Positions 35,972 through 43,517 of a stretch of DNA of 64,000 nt are shown here, piece by piece. The DNA is taken from NCBI GenBank assembly GCA_947494695.1, contig CANLWB010000001.1, positions 372,001 through 436,000 of the forward strand. Direction: 5' to 3'. The notes under the pieces are model-generated. The model was given only the letters and a program-made list of their open reading frames with translations, did not search any database and was not told the origin of the DNA. Positions within the stretch are counted from its first letter, which is position 1, and the number at the start of each line of letters is the position of its first letter. A program made the translations under genes and the position numbers. This DNA comes from an uncultured Flavobacteriaceae bacterium (lineage in GTDB: Bacteria; Bacteroidota; Bacteroidia; Flavobacteriales; Flavobacteriaceae).

Positions 35972-37801
35972 ATGACCAAGCAACAAAACACGGGACTTGT
36001 AACCGCCAGAGAAGTCGCCAAGGCCATACAAATGGATAAATATGGGTTTTTAGGCACTTTTATAGGCTGGATTTTAATGAAGATTCTCAAAATATCGACA
36101 TTAAATAAAATATATAGTCGTAATAAGCATCTTAGTGAATTAGCTTTTCTGGATGGTATTCTGGATGATTTTCAGATTAAATTTGAAATCCCGGAAGAAG
36201 ATTTAAAGCGCTTACCTAAAGACGGTGCTTATATTACCATTTCTAATCATCCCCTAGGAGGTATAGATGGAATCTTACTGCTAAAGCTTATGCTCGAGCA
36301 ACGCAAAGACTTTAAAATAATAGCAAATTTCCTATTGCACAGAATAGAACCTCTGAAACCCTATATTATGCCGGTTAATCCTTTTGAAGATAGAAAGGAT
36401 GTGAAATCCAGTGTTGTTGGTTTTAAGAATTCGCTTTTACATCTAAGGGATGGACATCCATTAGGAATTTTCCCTGCAGGGGAGGTATCAACCTACCGGG
36501 ATGGAAAATTAGTGGTCGATAAGCCCTGGGAAGAAGCAGCTATGAAACTTATTAAAAAGGCTGAAGTACCTGTGGTTCCAATTTACTTTCACGCTAAAAA
36601 CAGTAAGTTGTTTTATAAACTGTCTAAAATTAGTGATACGTTTAGAACCGCTAAATTGCCTTCGGAACTATTAACTCAAAAAAGACGTGTTATTAAGGTT
36701 AGGGTTGGAAAACCCATTTCGGTATCCAATCAGAAAGAACACAAAACCCTGGAGGATTTTACGGCATATTTAAGGCGAAAAACCTATATGCTGTCTAATG
36801 CTTTTGAAGATAAATCGAAGATTTTAGACAATATTTCCTCGACATTAAAAACACCGAAAGCACCAAAAAGTATTGTAACACCGGTAGACAAAATGTTAAT
36901 GACTCAGGAGATTGAGGTGCTTACTAAAAGCAACTCAAGGCTTCTACAAAGCAAGAACTATGAAGTCTTTTTAGCGGAACCAAAGATGATTCCTAATATT
37001 TTGCGTGAAATTGGGCGTCTTCGCGAAATTACGTTTAGAGAAGTAGGAGAAGGCACTAACGAGGCTATAGATTTAGATACGTTTGATACCTATTATCACC
37101 ATATGTTTCTTTGGGATAATGAAAATAAGTTAATCGCAGGAGCCTATAGGATGGGGCTTGGGTCTAAGATTTTTGAGCGTTACGGTATTAATGGGTTCTA
37201 TTTACAAGATCTCTTTAGATTTGAACCGGAATTGCATAAAATGATGAGTCAGTCCATCGAAATGGGACGTGCTTTCATCATTAAAGACTACCAGCAAAAA
37301 GCGATGCCATTATTTCTATTATGGAAAGGAATTGTACATACAACACTACGCTTCCCGGAACACAAGTTCTTAATTGGAGGGGTTAGTATTAGTAACCAAT
37401 TTTCTAATTTCTCAAAATCACTCATGATTGAGTTTATGAAATCGCATTACTACGATCCGTATATAGCACAATATGTACGACCTAAAAAGGAATTTAAAGT
37501 CATTCTTAAAGATGCGGATAAAGATTTCGTTTTTGATGCTACCGAGGCCGATTTAAATAAATTCGACAAGATTATAGACGAAGTCGAACCGGGCGCTTTA
37601 CGATTACCTGTACTTTTAAAAAAGTACATTAAACAAAACGCCCGATTAGTAGCCTTTAATGTCGACCCTCTATTTAATAATGCCGTTGATGGATTAATGT
37701 ATATCAAGATTGCCGACTTGCCCGAAAGTACCGTTCGTCCTGTTATGGAAGAATTCCAGGCGGAATTAGAAAGTAAATTAGAGAATAACGGAGAAGTCTA
37801 A
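35972..37801 (+). CDS. olsF: Fused acyltransferase, OlsF/GNAT type (aminolipid synthesis)
   Basis: A 609-residue two-domain protein. The N-terminal half (about 20-290) is a PlsC-type O-acyltransferase with the HX4D box in TISNHPLGGIDGI and the substrate region IFPAGEVS. The C-terminal half (about 310-600) is the OlsB/hemolysin-like GNAT (LREITFREVGEGTNEAIDLD, GAYRMGLGSKIFERYGING). In Serratia and Flavobacterium johnsoniae this fusion (OlsF) makes ornithine lipids, and related proteins make glycine lipids. It overlaps the convergent arsC stop by 4 bp. The symbol is by analogy. Confidence 0.75.
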   Translation: MTKQQNTGLVTAREVAKAIQMDKYGFLGTFIGWILMKILKISTLNKIYSRNKHLSELAFLDGILDDFQIKFEIPEEDLKRLPKDGAYITISNHPLGGIDGILLLKLMLEQRKDFKIIANFLLHRIEPLKPYIMPVNPFEDRKDVKSSVVGFKNSLLHLRDGHPLGIFPAGEVSTYRDGKLVVDKPWEEAAMKLIKKAEVPVVPIYFHAKNSKLFYKLSKISDTFRTAKLPSELLTQKRRVIKVRVGKPISVSNQKEHKTLEDFTAYLRRKTYMLSNAFEDKSKILDNISSTLKTPKAPKSIVTPVDKMLMTQEIEVLTKSNSRLLQSKNYEVFLAEPKMIPNILREIGRLREITFREVGEGTNEAIDLDTFDTYYHHMFLWDNENKLIAGAYRMGLGSKIFERYGINGFYLQDLFRFEPELHKMMSQSIEMGRAFIIKDYQQKAMPLFLLWKGIVHTTLRFPEHKFLIGGVSISNQFSNFSKSLMIEFMKSHYYDPYIAQYVRPKKEFKVILKDADKDFVFDATEADLNKFDKIIDEVEPGALRLPVLLKKYIKQNARLVAFNVDPLFNNAVDGLMYIKIADLPESTVRPVMEEFQAELESKLENNGEV

Positions 37802-38229
37802 ACTAAAATGAGTTCGTTTTTCTCTACAAACGCTTTAAAGTACGCTTTAATTTCCTCTCTTGCTTTTAAGAATGCGGCATGTTTTTCTTCATCTGTACCT
37901 TCTACTTTTGAAGGGTCGAAGAAATTATGATGTAAACGTTGCGCATTTTTACTTGGAATAAACGGGCAGTTTTCATTGGCATGATCACAAACCGTAACGA
38001 TATAATCAAAATCTATATCGGCATACTCGTCTACATGATTCGAGGTATGATGAGAAATATCGATACCATCCTCTTTCATAATGGCCAATGCACCGGGATT
38101 TAATCCATGAGTTTCTATACCTGCACTGTAAACTGTTGCTACTCCGTTATCTAAAAAATGATTTAAATACCCATGTGCCATTTGACTTCTACATGAGTTT
38201 CCCGTGCATAATACTAAAATGTTTTTCAT
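37798..38229 (-). CDS. arsC: Arsenate reductase, LMW-phosphatase type
   Basis: Reduces arsenate to arsenite using a thiol relay. A 143-residue LMW-PTP fold: the P-loop CTGNSCRSQMAHGYL at residues 8-22 (Cys8, Arg14 and Ser15 in the CX5RS motif), GIDISHHTSNHVDEY and CDHANENCPF with the redox Cys pair region. It is the last gene of the minus-strand set with arsR. Its stop overlaps olsF. A protein-tyrosine phosphatase role is less likely given the arsR context. Confidence 0.88.
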   Translation of the reverse strand: MKNILVLCTGNSCRSQMAHGYLNHFLDNGVATVYSAGIETHGLNPGALAIMKEDGIDISHHTSNHVDEYADIDFDYIVTVCDHANENCPFIPSKNAQRLHHNFFDPSKVEGTDEEKHAAFLKAREEIKAYFKAFVEKNELILV

Positions 38230-38397
38230 TAATAGTTGTTTTTGTAATCCCTCTTTTTACACCTTGTTTTTTGGTAAATGAGAGAGAGTTCATTTTTGTT
38301 TATTATTAAATTCTATGAATTCCTGATGTTACTTCGGCTCACCTTCTGTCCAGTAAGCCTTCGGTTTTGTGTCACATGCAGAAATAACATAATGTGA

Positions 38398-38898
38398 TTA
38401 ATCTATTTTACAACGTCTTCGTTCCAGAAAATGGTTGTCATACCATATTCCATGTAATCGACCAATTTTCTTGCGAACCCCAACAATCCGAAATCCGCAC
38501 TTTACATGCAAATTAATACTTGCTGTATTCTCCGAAAAGATTCCGGCCTGTAAGGTCCAAAACCCGTGGTTTTCGCTAGCTTCAATGAGATGCTTTAGCA
38601 AATGCTCCCCAATATGGTTTCTTCTAAAGGCATGCCTAACATAAACGCTAACTTCTGCCACTCCCTTGTAGACTGGTCTTTCTGAAACTTTAGCCAATAC
38701 AGCAAATCCGACCACATGATGGTCCACTTCGGCAACAAATCTACACTCTGAAATGTGCTTGGCATCCCAATGTTGCCAGTTGGTAATTTCTGTTTCGAAA
38801 GTTGCAATTCCGGTAGCAATACCAGCTTTGTAGATTTCAGAAACGGAAACCCAGTCACTTTTCTTTAAGGTTCTAACAACAATTTCCACCGGGTGCAC
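38398..38898 (-). CDS. PAT/ArsN1-like N-acetyltransferase
   Basis: A 166-residue GNAT of the phosphinothricin acetyltransferase branch: ATFETEITNWQHWDAKH near the N-terminus, FVAEVDHHVVGFAVLAK, EVSVYVRHAFRRNHIGEHL, and the closing FSENTASINLHVKCGF. The start is GTG 38898 (alternative GTG 38889), overlapping the upstream gene by 26 or 17 bp. Position in an ars-type operon suggests ArsN1, which acetylates the arsenic antibiotic arsinothricin, rather than a phosphinothricin enzyme. That is inference from context and fold. Confidence 0.75.
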   Translation of the reverse strand: MHPVEIVVRTLKKSDWVSVSEIYKAGIATGIATFETEITNWQHWDAKHISECRFVAEVDHHVVGFAVLAKVSERPVYKGVAEVSVYVRHAFRRNHIGEHLLKHLIEASENHGFWTLQAGIFSENTASINLHVKCGFRIVGVRKKIGRLHGIWYDNHFLERRRCKID

Positions 38899-39376
38899 AA
38901 CATGGTTCTTCTCCAGCCGCTACCGTTTCAGTACTTTCAGATGCACTCACACCGCACATTTCCTTAGCTTTACAGTCTGTTTTTTCAACTGCCAATTTAA
39001 TGATTAGATGTTGTCCCTTTATTTCAAAATCGTTAACAAATAGTTGTGCTGTATGAAACGTGGCATTACTATATTCAAACTTCACTTCGGAATCGAAATT
39101 ATAAGCTTTCATTTGTCCAACTTTTTTTAAAATACCTAATGCTTTGTAGGCAGACATATATTCGGTTTTACCCAATTCACTCGGGCTTTCCCAAAGCTGA
39201 ACAATGGTTTCCTTCCAGGCGTCTGCATTAGAACCACAATCGATAGCATCGATGGTGACATGCTTTACTTCTGTAATATGATAATTCGCTCCCACTAATA
39301 AATTTGGCGCATATTCAAACAATAATGATTTTCCCTGATTGTGTGTTAGTACATCAAATAATTCTTGTGTTTTCAT
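38873..39376 (-). CDS. DUF6428 family ars-operon protein
   Basis: A 167-residue protein of the DUF6428 family, often found beside arsR in Bacteroidota. The first 130 residues are an alpha-beta domain (HITEVKHVTIDAIDCGSNAD, YKALGILKKVGQMKAYNF). The tail holds Cys-rich motifs (KAKEMCGVSASES and CCAPGGNCC) that could bind arsenite or a metal. Function is undescribed. Its 3' end overlaps the GNAT gene and it follows arsR by 192 bp, with a tandem repeat in that spacer. Confidence 0.8.
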   Translation of the reverse strand: MKTQELFDVLTHNQGKSLLFEYAPNLLVGANYHITEVKHVTIDAIDCGSNADAWKETIVQLWESPSELGKTEYMSAYKALGILKKVGQMKAYNFDSEVKFEYSNATFHTAQLFVNDFEIKGQHLIIKLAVEKTDCKAKEMCGVSASESTETVAAGEEPCCAPGGNCC

Positions 39377-39425
39377 AATCTATTTAATTTTAGGTTCCTG
39401 TTTCACTTCGACTTACTTCGACTAC

Positions 39426-39508
39426 GCTCAGTAACCAACGCTCAGTAATCAATGCTCGGTAGCCAACTCTAGGTGATCAATGATTAGTGGTCAACGCTTA
39501 ATGACTTG
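39426..39508. repeat. Degenerate 14-bp tandem repeat, six units
   Basis: Units GCTCAGTAACCAAC, GCTCAGTAATCAAT, GCTCGGTAGCCAAC, TCTAGGTGATCAAT, GATTAGTGGTCAAC and GCTTAATGACTTGA follow without gaps. They are preceded by a TTCGACTTACTTCGA tract at 39406. The array sits between arsR and the DUF6428 gene. An isolated related segment (CAGTAACTAACGCTCA) lies at 41849-41864. Confidence 0.75.
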
Positions 39509-39568
39509 ACAGGAATGACAATTATTAATTTAAATCTTGAGGTAAAATCTCAAGAATACATGTTTTAT

Positions 39569-39892
39569 TTAGCAGCAATTGGACTTTGTCGTATTAAAAA
39601 ATACGTTTAACTTGTTTTGAATGGTAGTCCACCGTTCAACGTTAATACAATAGCACATACTCTTACCTTCTACTTCACCTTTTAACAAGCCTATACTCTT
39701 AAGTTCTTTTAAATGTTGAGAAATGGTGGCTTGCGCTAACCCGATCTCTTCTACCAAATCACTACATATACAAGCATTCTGATTACTTATATATTGTAAA
39801 ATGGCAACCCGGGCTGGATGCCCCAAAACCTTAAAAAACTGAGCAAGGTCATTTTGTCTGTCTGTGAACATTTGGCTTTTGGTAATTCCCAT
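39569..39892 (-). CDS. arsR: ArsR/SmtB family repressor
   Basis: A 107-residue winged-helix repressor: FKVLGHPARVAILQYI, the recognition helix area GLAQATISQHLKELKSIG and wing GEVEGKSMCYCIN. A metal or metalloid site is suggested by Cys-x-Cys in ACICSDLVEEIG (helix 3 position used by arsenite sensors), plus MCYC and a terminal CC. It is the promoter-proximal gene of the minus-strand ars set and probably represses it and the divergent DUF805 gene region. The sequence 5' to it has a near-perfect palindrome. Confidence 0.9.
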   Translation of the reverse strand: MGITKSQMFTDRQNDLAQFFKVLGHPARVAILQYISNQNACICSDLVEEIGLAQATISQHLKELKSIGLLKGEVEGKSMCYCINVERWTTIQNKLNVFFNTTKSNCC

Positions 39893-39905
39893 AGCTTAAA
39901 TTTAT

Positions 39906-39926
39906 ATATTGCAATATTACGATATT
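39906..39926. promoter_or_regulatory. Candidate ArsR operator
   Basis: ATATTGCAATAT (39906-39917) is a perfect 12-bp palindrome, overlapped by AATAT-TACG-ATATT (39913-39926). It lies 14 bp before the arsR start, where ArsR-family repressors typically bind (ATA-TTG-CAA-TAT symmetric sites). Confidence 0.55.
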
Positions 39927-39944
39927 AAATTTAAATAAAAAAAC

Positions 39945-39952
39945 TATATTTG
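39945..39952 (+). promoter_or_regulatory. Candidate -7 element for DUF805 gene
   Basis: TATATTTG matches TAnnTTTG, 28 bp before ATG 39980. It is close to the arsR operator, so that site could affect both directions. Confidence 0.4.
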
Positions 39953-39979
39953 AGGCTATTAACCCCAAAATCAACAATT

Positions 39980-40342
39980 ATGAATTGGTACCTAAAAGTA
40001 CTAAAACAGTACGCGGACTTTTCTGGAAGAGCCAGAAGAAAAGAATATTGGATGTTTTTCCTATTCCATATGATTATTATGTATGGATTAATAATTCTTG
40101 CAGGAGTACTAGAATTGGCAGCTTTAGCAACAGTAAGCATGATCTATACTCTTGCGGTTTTAGTTCCGGCTATTGCTGTTGGTGTAAGAAGAATGCACGA
40201 CGCTGGTAAAAGCGGTTGGTATGTATTAATCCCTATTTACAGTTTGATCTTAACTTTAACAGATAGTGAAGCTGGTTCAAATAAATGGGGGCCAAACCCA
40301 AAATCTGATGCTGAAGAAATAGACCTAATCGGTCAAGAGTAA
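39980..40342 (+). CDS. DUF805 membrane protein
   Basis: A 120-residue inner-membrane protein of the YhaH/DUF805 family: YADFSGRARRKEYWMFFLF, two to four hydrophobic helices (MIIMYGLIILAGVLELAALA), and the signature VGVRRMHDAGKSGWY, followed by SNKWGPNPK. Function unknown. A longer frame opens at 39950, but ATG 39980 (MNWYLKVLKQYADFSG) is the family start. A strong terminator follows. Confidence 0.88.
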   Translation: MNWYLKVLKQYADFSGRARRKEYWMFFLFHMIIMYGLIILAGVLELAALATVSMIYTLAVLVPAIAVGVRRMHDAGKSGWYVLIPIYSLILTLTDSEAGSNKWGPNPKSDAEEIDLIGQE

Positions 40343-40367
40343 TAGTGTAAGATTTACATTAAATTAA

Positions 40368-40404
40368 AAAAGACCGTCTAAACTATTTAGACGGTCTTTT
40401 ATTT
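40368..40404. terminator. Bidirectional terminator
   Basis: A perfect 15-bp stem (40368-40382 with 40386-40400; inner arm AGACCGTCTAAA) with a 3-nt loop, A-rich on the left and T-rich on the right, between the convergent DUF805 and GH117 genes. Confidence 0.9.
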
Positions 40405-40434
40405 CATATAATTCGTAATACCTGAAGATTCATA

Positions 40435-41709
40435 TTAATTACTATGCGCGTTTTTAATGCGTTCGATCTGATTGGTACTTAAACCTTGTTTGAAATATAC
40501 CGTAGTGTCATGTTTAACACGATGTCGTTTCATCTCAGGGTCATGTAAGTCCTGACTCAAATCGCAATCGAATCTAACTAACATGGAATGAAATTTATTG
40601 TGACCTCCGAGGTTAATAAAATGAGATAAACCCCAGGTAATTCCCCGGCCATCGCTAGTATTAGAAAAAGCGTCTGAGATATAGGGTGCCGCGGCATAGG
40701 GCATTAATTCTGTAATAGAAGCAATCTCAAAGTTTACACCATCTTTTGCGTATTGAATAGTGTTGTGCTCATTACCGTCTTTATAAACCAAAGCAGCAAT
40801 ACCATCTTTAAAGGGGAACATGGACGTTTCATGTCCAGAAGAAATCACTGGATTTAAAGGGTGTTTTGAAAATGGCCCCAAAGGGTTATCTCCAATGGCT
40901 AAGCCCTGCATGCGAATCCAATGTGGAGCAACACCGGTATCGGATTTGTAGTATAAATATATTTTGCCTTGATAGACTAGCGGATAGGGGTCATGAATAG
41001 AGTATTGATCCCAGGCTCCCTGGTCTCCATTTGGGATCACAATTTTATTGTACGGTGTCCAGGGACCATCAGGAGAATCGGCATAAGATACAGCAACAGG
41101 GCAGTCATCACCGCGTTTTCCGCTGGCCTCCATAAAGCCCTGATAGTATAGATAATATTTACCTTCCCATTTTAGAATATCGGTAGTTGTTACCGATCGC
41201 CAGCCTACTAAGGGTTTTTTCGGTCTTTTAATAGCAACACCTTGCTCTTTCCAAGTAAAGCCATCGGTACTTGTGGCATACCAAATCTCGGATAGATCCC
41301 AGTCTGAAGAAGGTATCGTATCGTTAGATTTAGCCGCACCCTGTGGGGGTGTTGGTGTATGCCTATAGGTGTACCAAACATAATATGTTCCGTTATGCAA
41401 AATAACTTTTGATGGATCACGACGACTTATAGTTCCGTCATGATTGCCGTATTTAAAACCTTTTAATGGCGTGTATTTAAATTGGGAGAACAGTTCGTTG
41501 TTTTCTGGTTTAGGTGCCGGGTAATCGTCATACAATCGCTTCATGGCTGCGCTTAACGGTCTGTTAGGCTTTTCATCAGGCAACATAAACGGAAAACTTT
41601 CTTGATGATTTGAAGTATTTGGTTTTTGTTCTGTTTTACAAGAAGAACATGTGGTTAGCAATACCAATACGAAAAAGACTTTATTTAATACAAACTTAAG
41701 CGCATTCAT
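40435..41709 (-). CDS. GH117-family glycoside hydrolase, lipoprotein
   Basis: A 424-residue protein with a lipoprotein-type signal (FVLVLLTTCSSC). The five-bladed propeller pattern of GH117 is clear: SRRDPSKVILHNGTYYVWYT, SEIWYATSTDGFTWKE, IHDPYPLVYQGKIYLYYK, and SSGHETSMFPFKDG, where Asp, Asp and His/Glu fit the family active site. Characterised GH117 enzymes remove 3,6-anhydro-L-galactose from agar oligosaccharides; some relatives act on other galactans. No agarase, SusC/D or sulfatase neighbour is present, so the substrate is unproven. Confidence 0.8.
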   Translation of the reverse strand: MNALKFVLNKVFFVLVLLTTCSSCKTEQKPNTSNHQESFPFMLPDEKPNRPLSAAMKRLYDDYPAPKPENNELFSQFKYTPLKGFKYGNHDGTISRRDPSKVILHNGTYYVWYTYRHTPTPPQGAAKSNDTIPSSDWDLSEIWYATSTDGFTWKEQGVAIKRPKKPLVGWRSVTTTDILKWEGKYYLYYQGFMEASGKRGDDCPVAVSYADSPDGPWTPYNKIVIPNGDQGAWDQYSIHDPYPLVYQGKIYLYYKSDTGVAPHWIRMQGLAIGDNPLGPFSKHPLNPVISSGHETSMFPFKDGIAALVYKDGNEHNTIQYAKDGVNFEIASITELMPYAAAPYISDAFSNTSDGRGITWGLSHFINLGGHNKFHSMLVRFDCDLSQDLHDPEMKRHRVKHDTTVYFKQGLSTNQIERIKNAHSN

Positions 41710-42049
41710 AATTAATAGTTTATTTCTATAAGATAGCGTTTTATTTGAATATGGTAGTAAATATCATTGACATCATAAATGTATTCAATAAAATGTGCCT
41801 CTTTACACCATACATGGTCGTAAAAATAAAGGAGAACCCTTCTGCATTCAGTAACTAACGCTCAAAGCAAGAGGTTCTGTTTAAGTTCTCTGCCTTATTT
41901 ATCACAAAAATTCATGGTTTTATTTTAGAATAAATTTAGAACGCAACCAGGATAACCGGTTTTTAATTAGAGTTTACCAGATTAGTAAAAATGAAAGAGG
42001 ACGTCTTTTTAGACGCCCTCTTTTTATATAATCGATTTAGTATGTATGC
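41710..42049. other. Spacer between GH117 and gltD
   Basis: No gene seen. Contains the isolated repeat unit CAGTAACTAACGCTCA (41849-41864), 15 of 16 bases identical to the tandem array near arsR, and the gltD terminator at 41994. Confidence 0.6.
41994..42023 (-). terminator. Terminator after gltD
   Basis: AAAGAGG-A-CGTC and GACG-C-CCTCTTT form a stem with one mismatch and a 6-nt loop. On the minus strand it lies 27 bp past the gltD stop. One arm recurs at 32938. Confidence 0.7.
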
Positions 42050-43513
42050 TTAAAGTGCAACTAAATCACCACTTACATCCTTAGAAGGTAGGTTAGATTT
42101 ACCCATAAGATATAAATCTACCTGACGGGCTGCTTCTCTACCTTCAGATATGGCCCAAACGATTAACGATTGTCCACGACGCATATCACCTGCTGTAAAG
42201 ATATTTGGAATGTTGGTTTGATATTTTCCGTATTCAGCTTTATAGTTTGAACGAGCATCTCTTTCAATACCTAGTTTCTCCGCTAATGTACCTTCTGGTC
42301 CTGTAAAACCAAGAGCCAGTAAGGCTAAATCGCACGGCCAGGTTTTTTCGCTACCTTCAATTTCTATTAATTTAGGACGCTCTCCTGGAATCATTTCCCA
42401 TTCAACATTAACCGTTTTTAAAGCCGTTAACTTGCCGTTTTTATCGGTGATAAATTCCTTGGTATTAATGAGCCAGTTACGCTCGCAACCTTCTTTATGA
42501 GATGAAGATGTTTTAAGCTGTAAGGGCCAGTACGGCCAAGGAGTTGTTGGTGAACGATGCCCTGGAGGCTTCGGCATGATTTCGAAATTTGTTACCGATT
42601 TTGCTCCCTGACGATTAGAGGTTCCAACACAATCGGAACCAGTATCCCCACCACCAATAACGATCACGTCTTTATCGGTAGCCAATACTTGGTCTTTTAC
42701 ATCTTTTCCAAAAACAACTTTGGTTTGCTGCGTTAGGAAATCCATGGCCTGTACCACGCCGTCGGCATCAATCCCTGGAGTTGGTAAGTTACGTCTTTCG
42801 GTCGCGCCACCACATAGTACAACAGAATCGAAGGCTTTCAGTTCGTCTACATCATAGTTTACGCCAACATTGACGTTAACCTGAAATGTAATACCTTCAG
42901 CCTTTAAAATGGCAACACGACGATCAATGATCTCTTTTTCCATTTTAAAGTTAGGAATTCCATAACGAAGTAATCCGCCTATTTCATCATCTCTTTCAAA
43001 TACAGTAACGGTGTGTCCTGCTCTATTAAGTTGTTGAGCAGCGGCTAAACCAGCGGGTCCAGAACCAACAATAGCAACCGTTTTACCTGTTCTGGTTTTA
43101 GGAGGTTGAGGTTTAATCCACCCTTCTTTAAAAGCGCGTTCAACAATATTTTTTTCTATATTTTCTATTGAGATAGGATCTTCAATAATACCTAACACAC
43201 AAGCTTTTTCGCATGGTGCAGGGCATAGACGTCCTGTAAATTCTGGAAAGTTATTCGTAGAATGCAATATCCACGACGCTTTTTTCCATTCTCCCTGATG
43301 TACCATATGATTGAAATCCGGGATTAAATTTCCTAACGGACAACCACTATGGCAAAAGGGAATACCACAGTCCATACAGCGAGATCCTTGTTTGGTCATT
43401 TCGGCTTCACTTAAAGGAACCGTAAATTCTTTATAATGCTTTACACGCTCATCTACAGACGTGTAAGCTTCATCTTGTCTTTCAAATTCTTTAAATCCTG
43501 TTACTTTTCCCAT
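42050..43513 (-). CDS. gltD: Glutamate synthase, small subunit
   Basis: Takes electrons from NAD(P)H and passes them through FeS clusters to GltB. 487 residues. The N-terminal Cys motifs CMDCGIPFCHSGCPLGN and RLCPAPCEKACVLG bind 4Fe-4S clusters; two dinucleotide folds follow (VAIVGSGPAGLAAAQQL and VIVIGGGDTGSDCVGT). The FAD end GDMRRGQSLIVWAISEGREA is also present. It begins 4 bp after gltB, with which it forms one operon. Confidence 0.97.
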   Translation of the reverse strand: MGKVTGFKEFERQDEAYTSVDERVKHYKEFTVPLSEAEMTKQGSRCMDCGIPFCHSGCPLGNLIPDFNHMVHQGEWKKASWILHSTNNFPEFTGRLCPAPCEKACVLGIIEDPISIENIEKNIVERAFKEGWIKPQPPKTRTGKTVAIVGSGPAGLAAAQQLNRAGHTVTVFERDDEIGGLLRYGIPNFKMEKEIIDRRVAILKAEGITFQVNVNVGVNYDVDELKAFDSVVLCGGATERRNLPTPGIDADGVVQAMDFLTQQTKVVFGKDVKDQVLATDKDVIVIGGGDTGSDCVGTSNRQGAKSVTNFEIMPKPPGHRSPTTPWPYWPLQLKTSSSHKEGCERNWLINTKEFITDKNGKLTALKTVNVEWEMIPGERPKLIEIEGSEKTWPCDLALLALGFTGPEGTLAEKLGIERDARSNYKAEYGKYQTNIPNIFTAGDMRRGQSLIVWAISEGREAARQVDLYLMGKSNLPSKDVSGDLVAL

Positions 43514-43517
43514 GACA

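Noticed and set aside
39406-39508. CRISPR-like array
   Set aside because: Units are contiguous 14-mers with no spacers and no cas genes nearby; it is a minisatellite.
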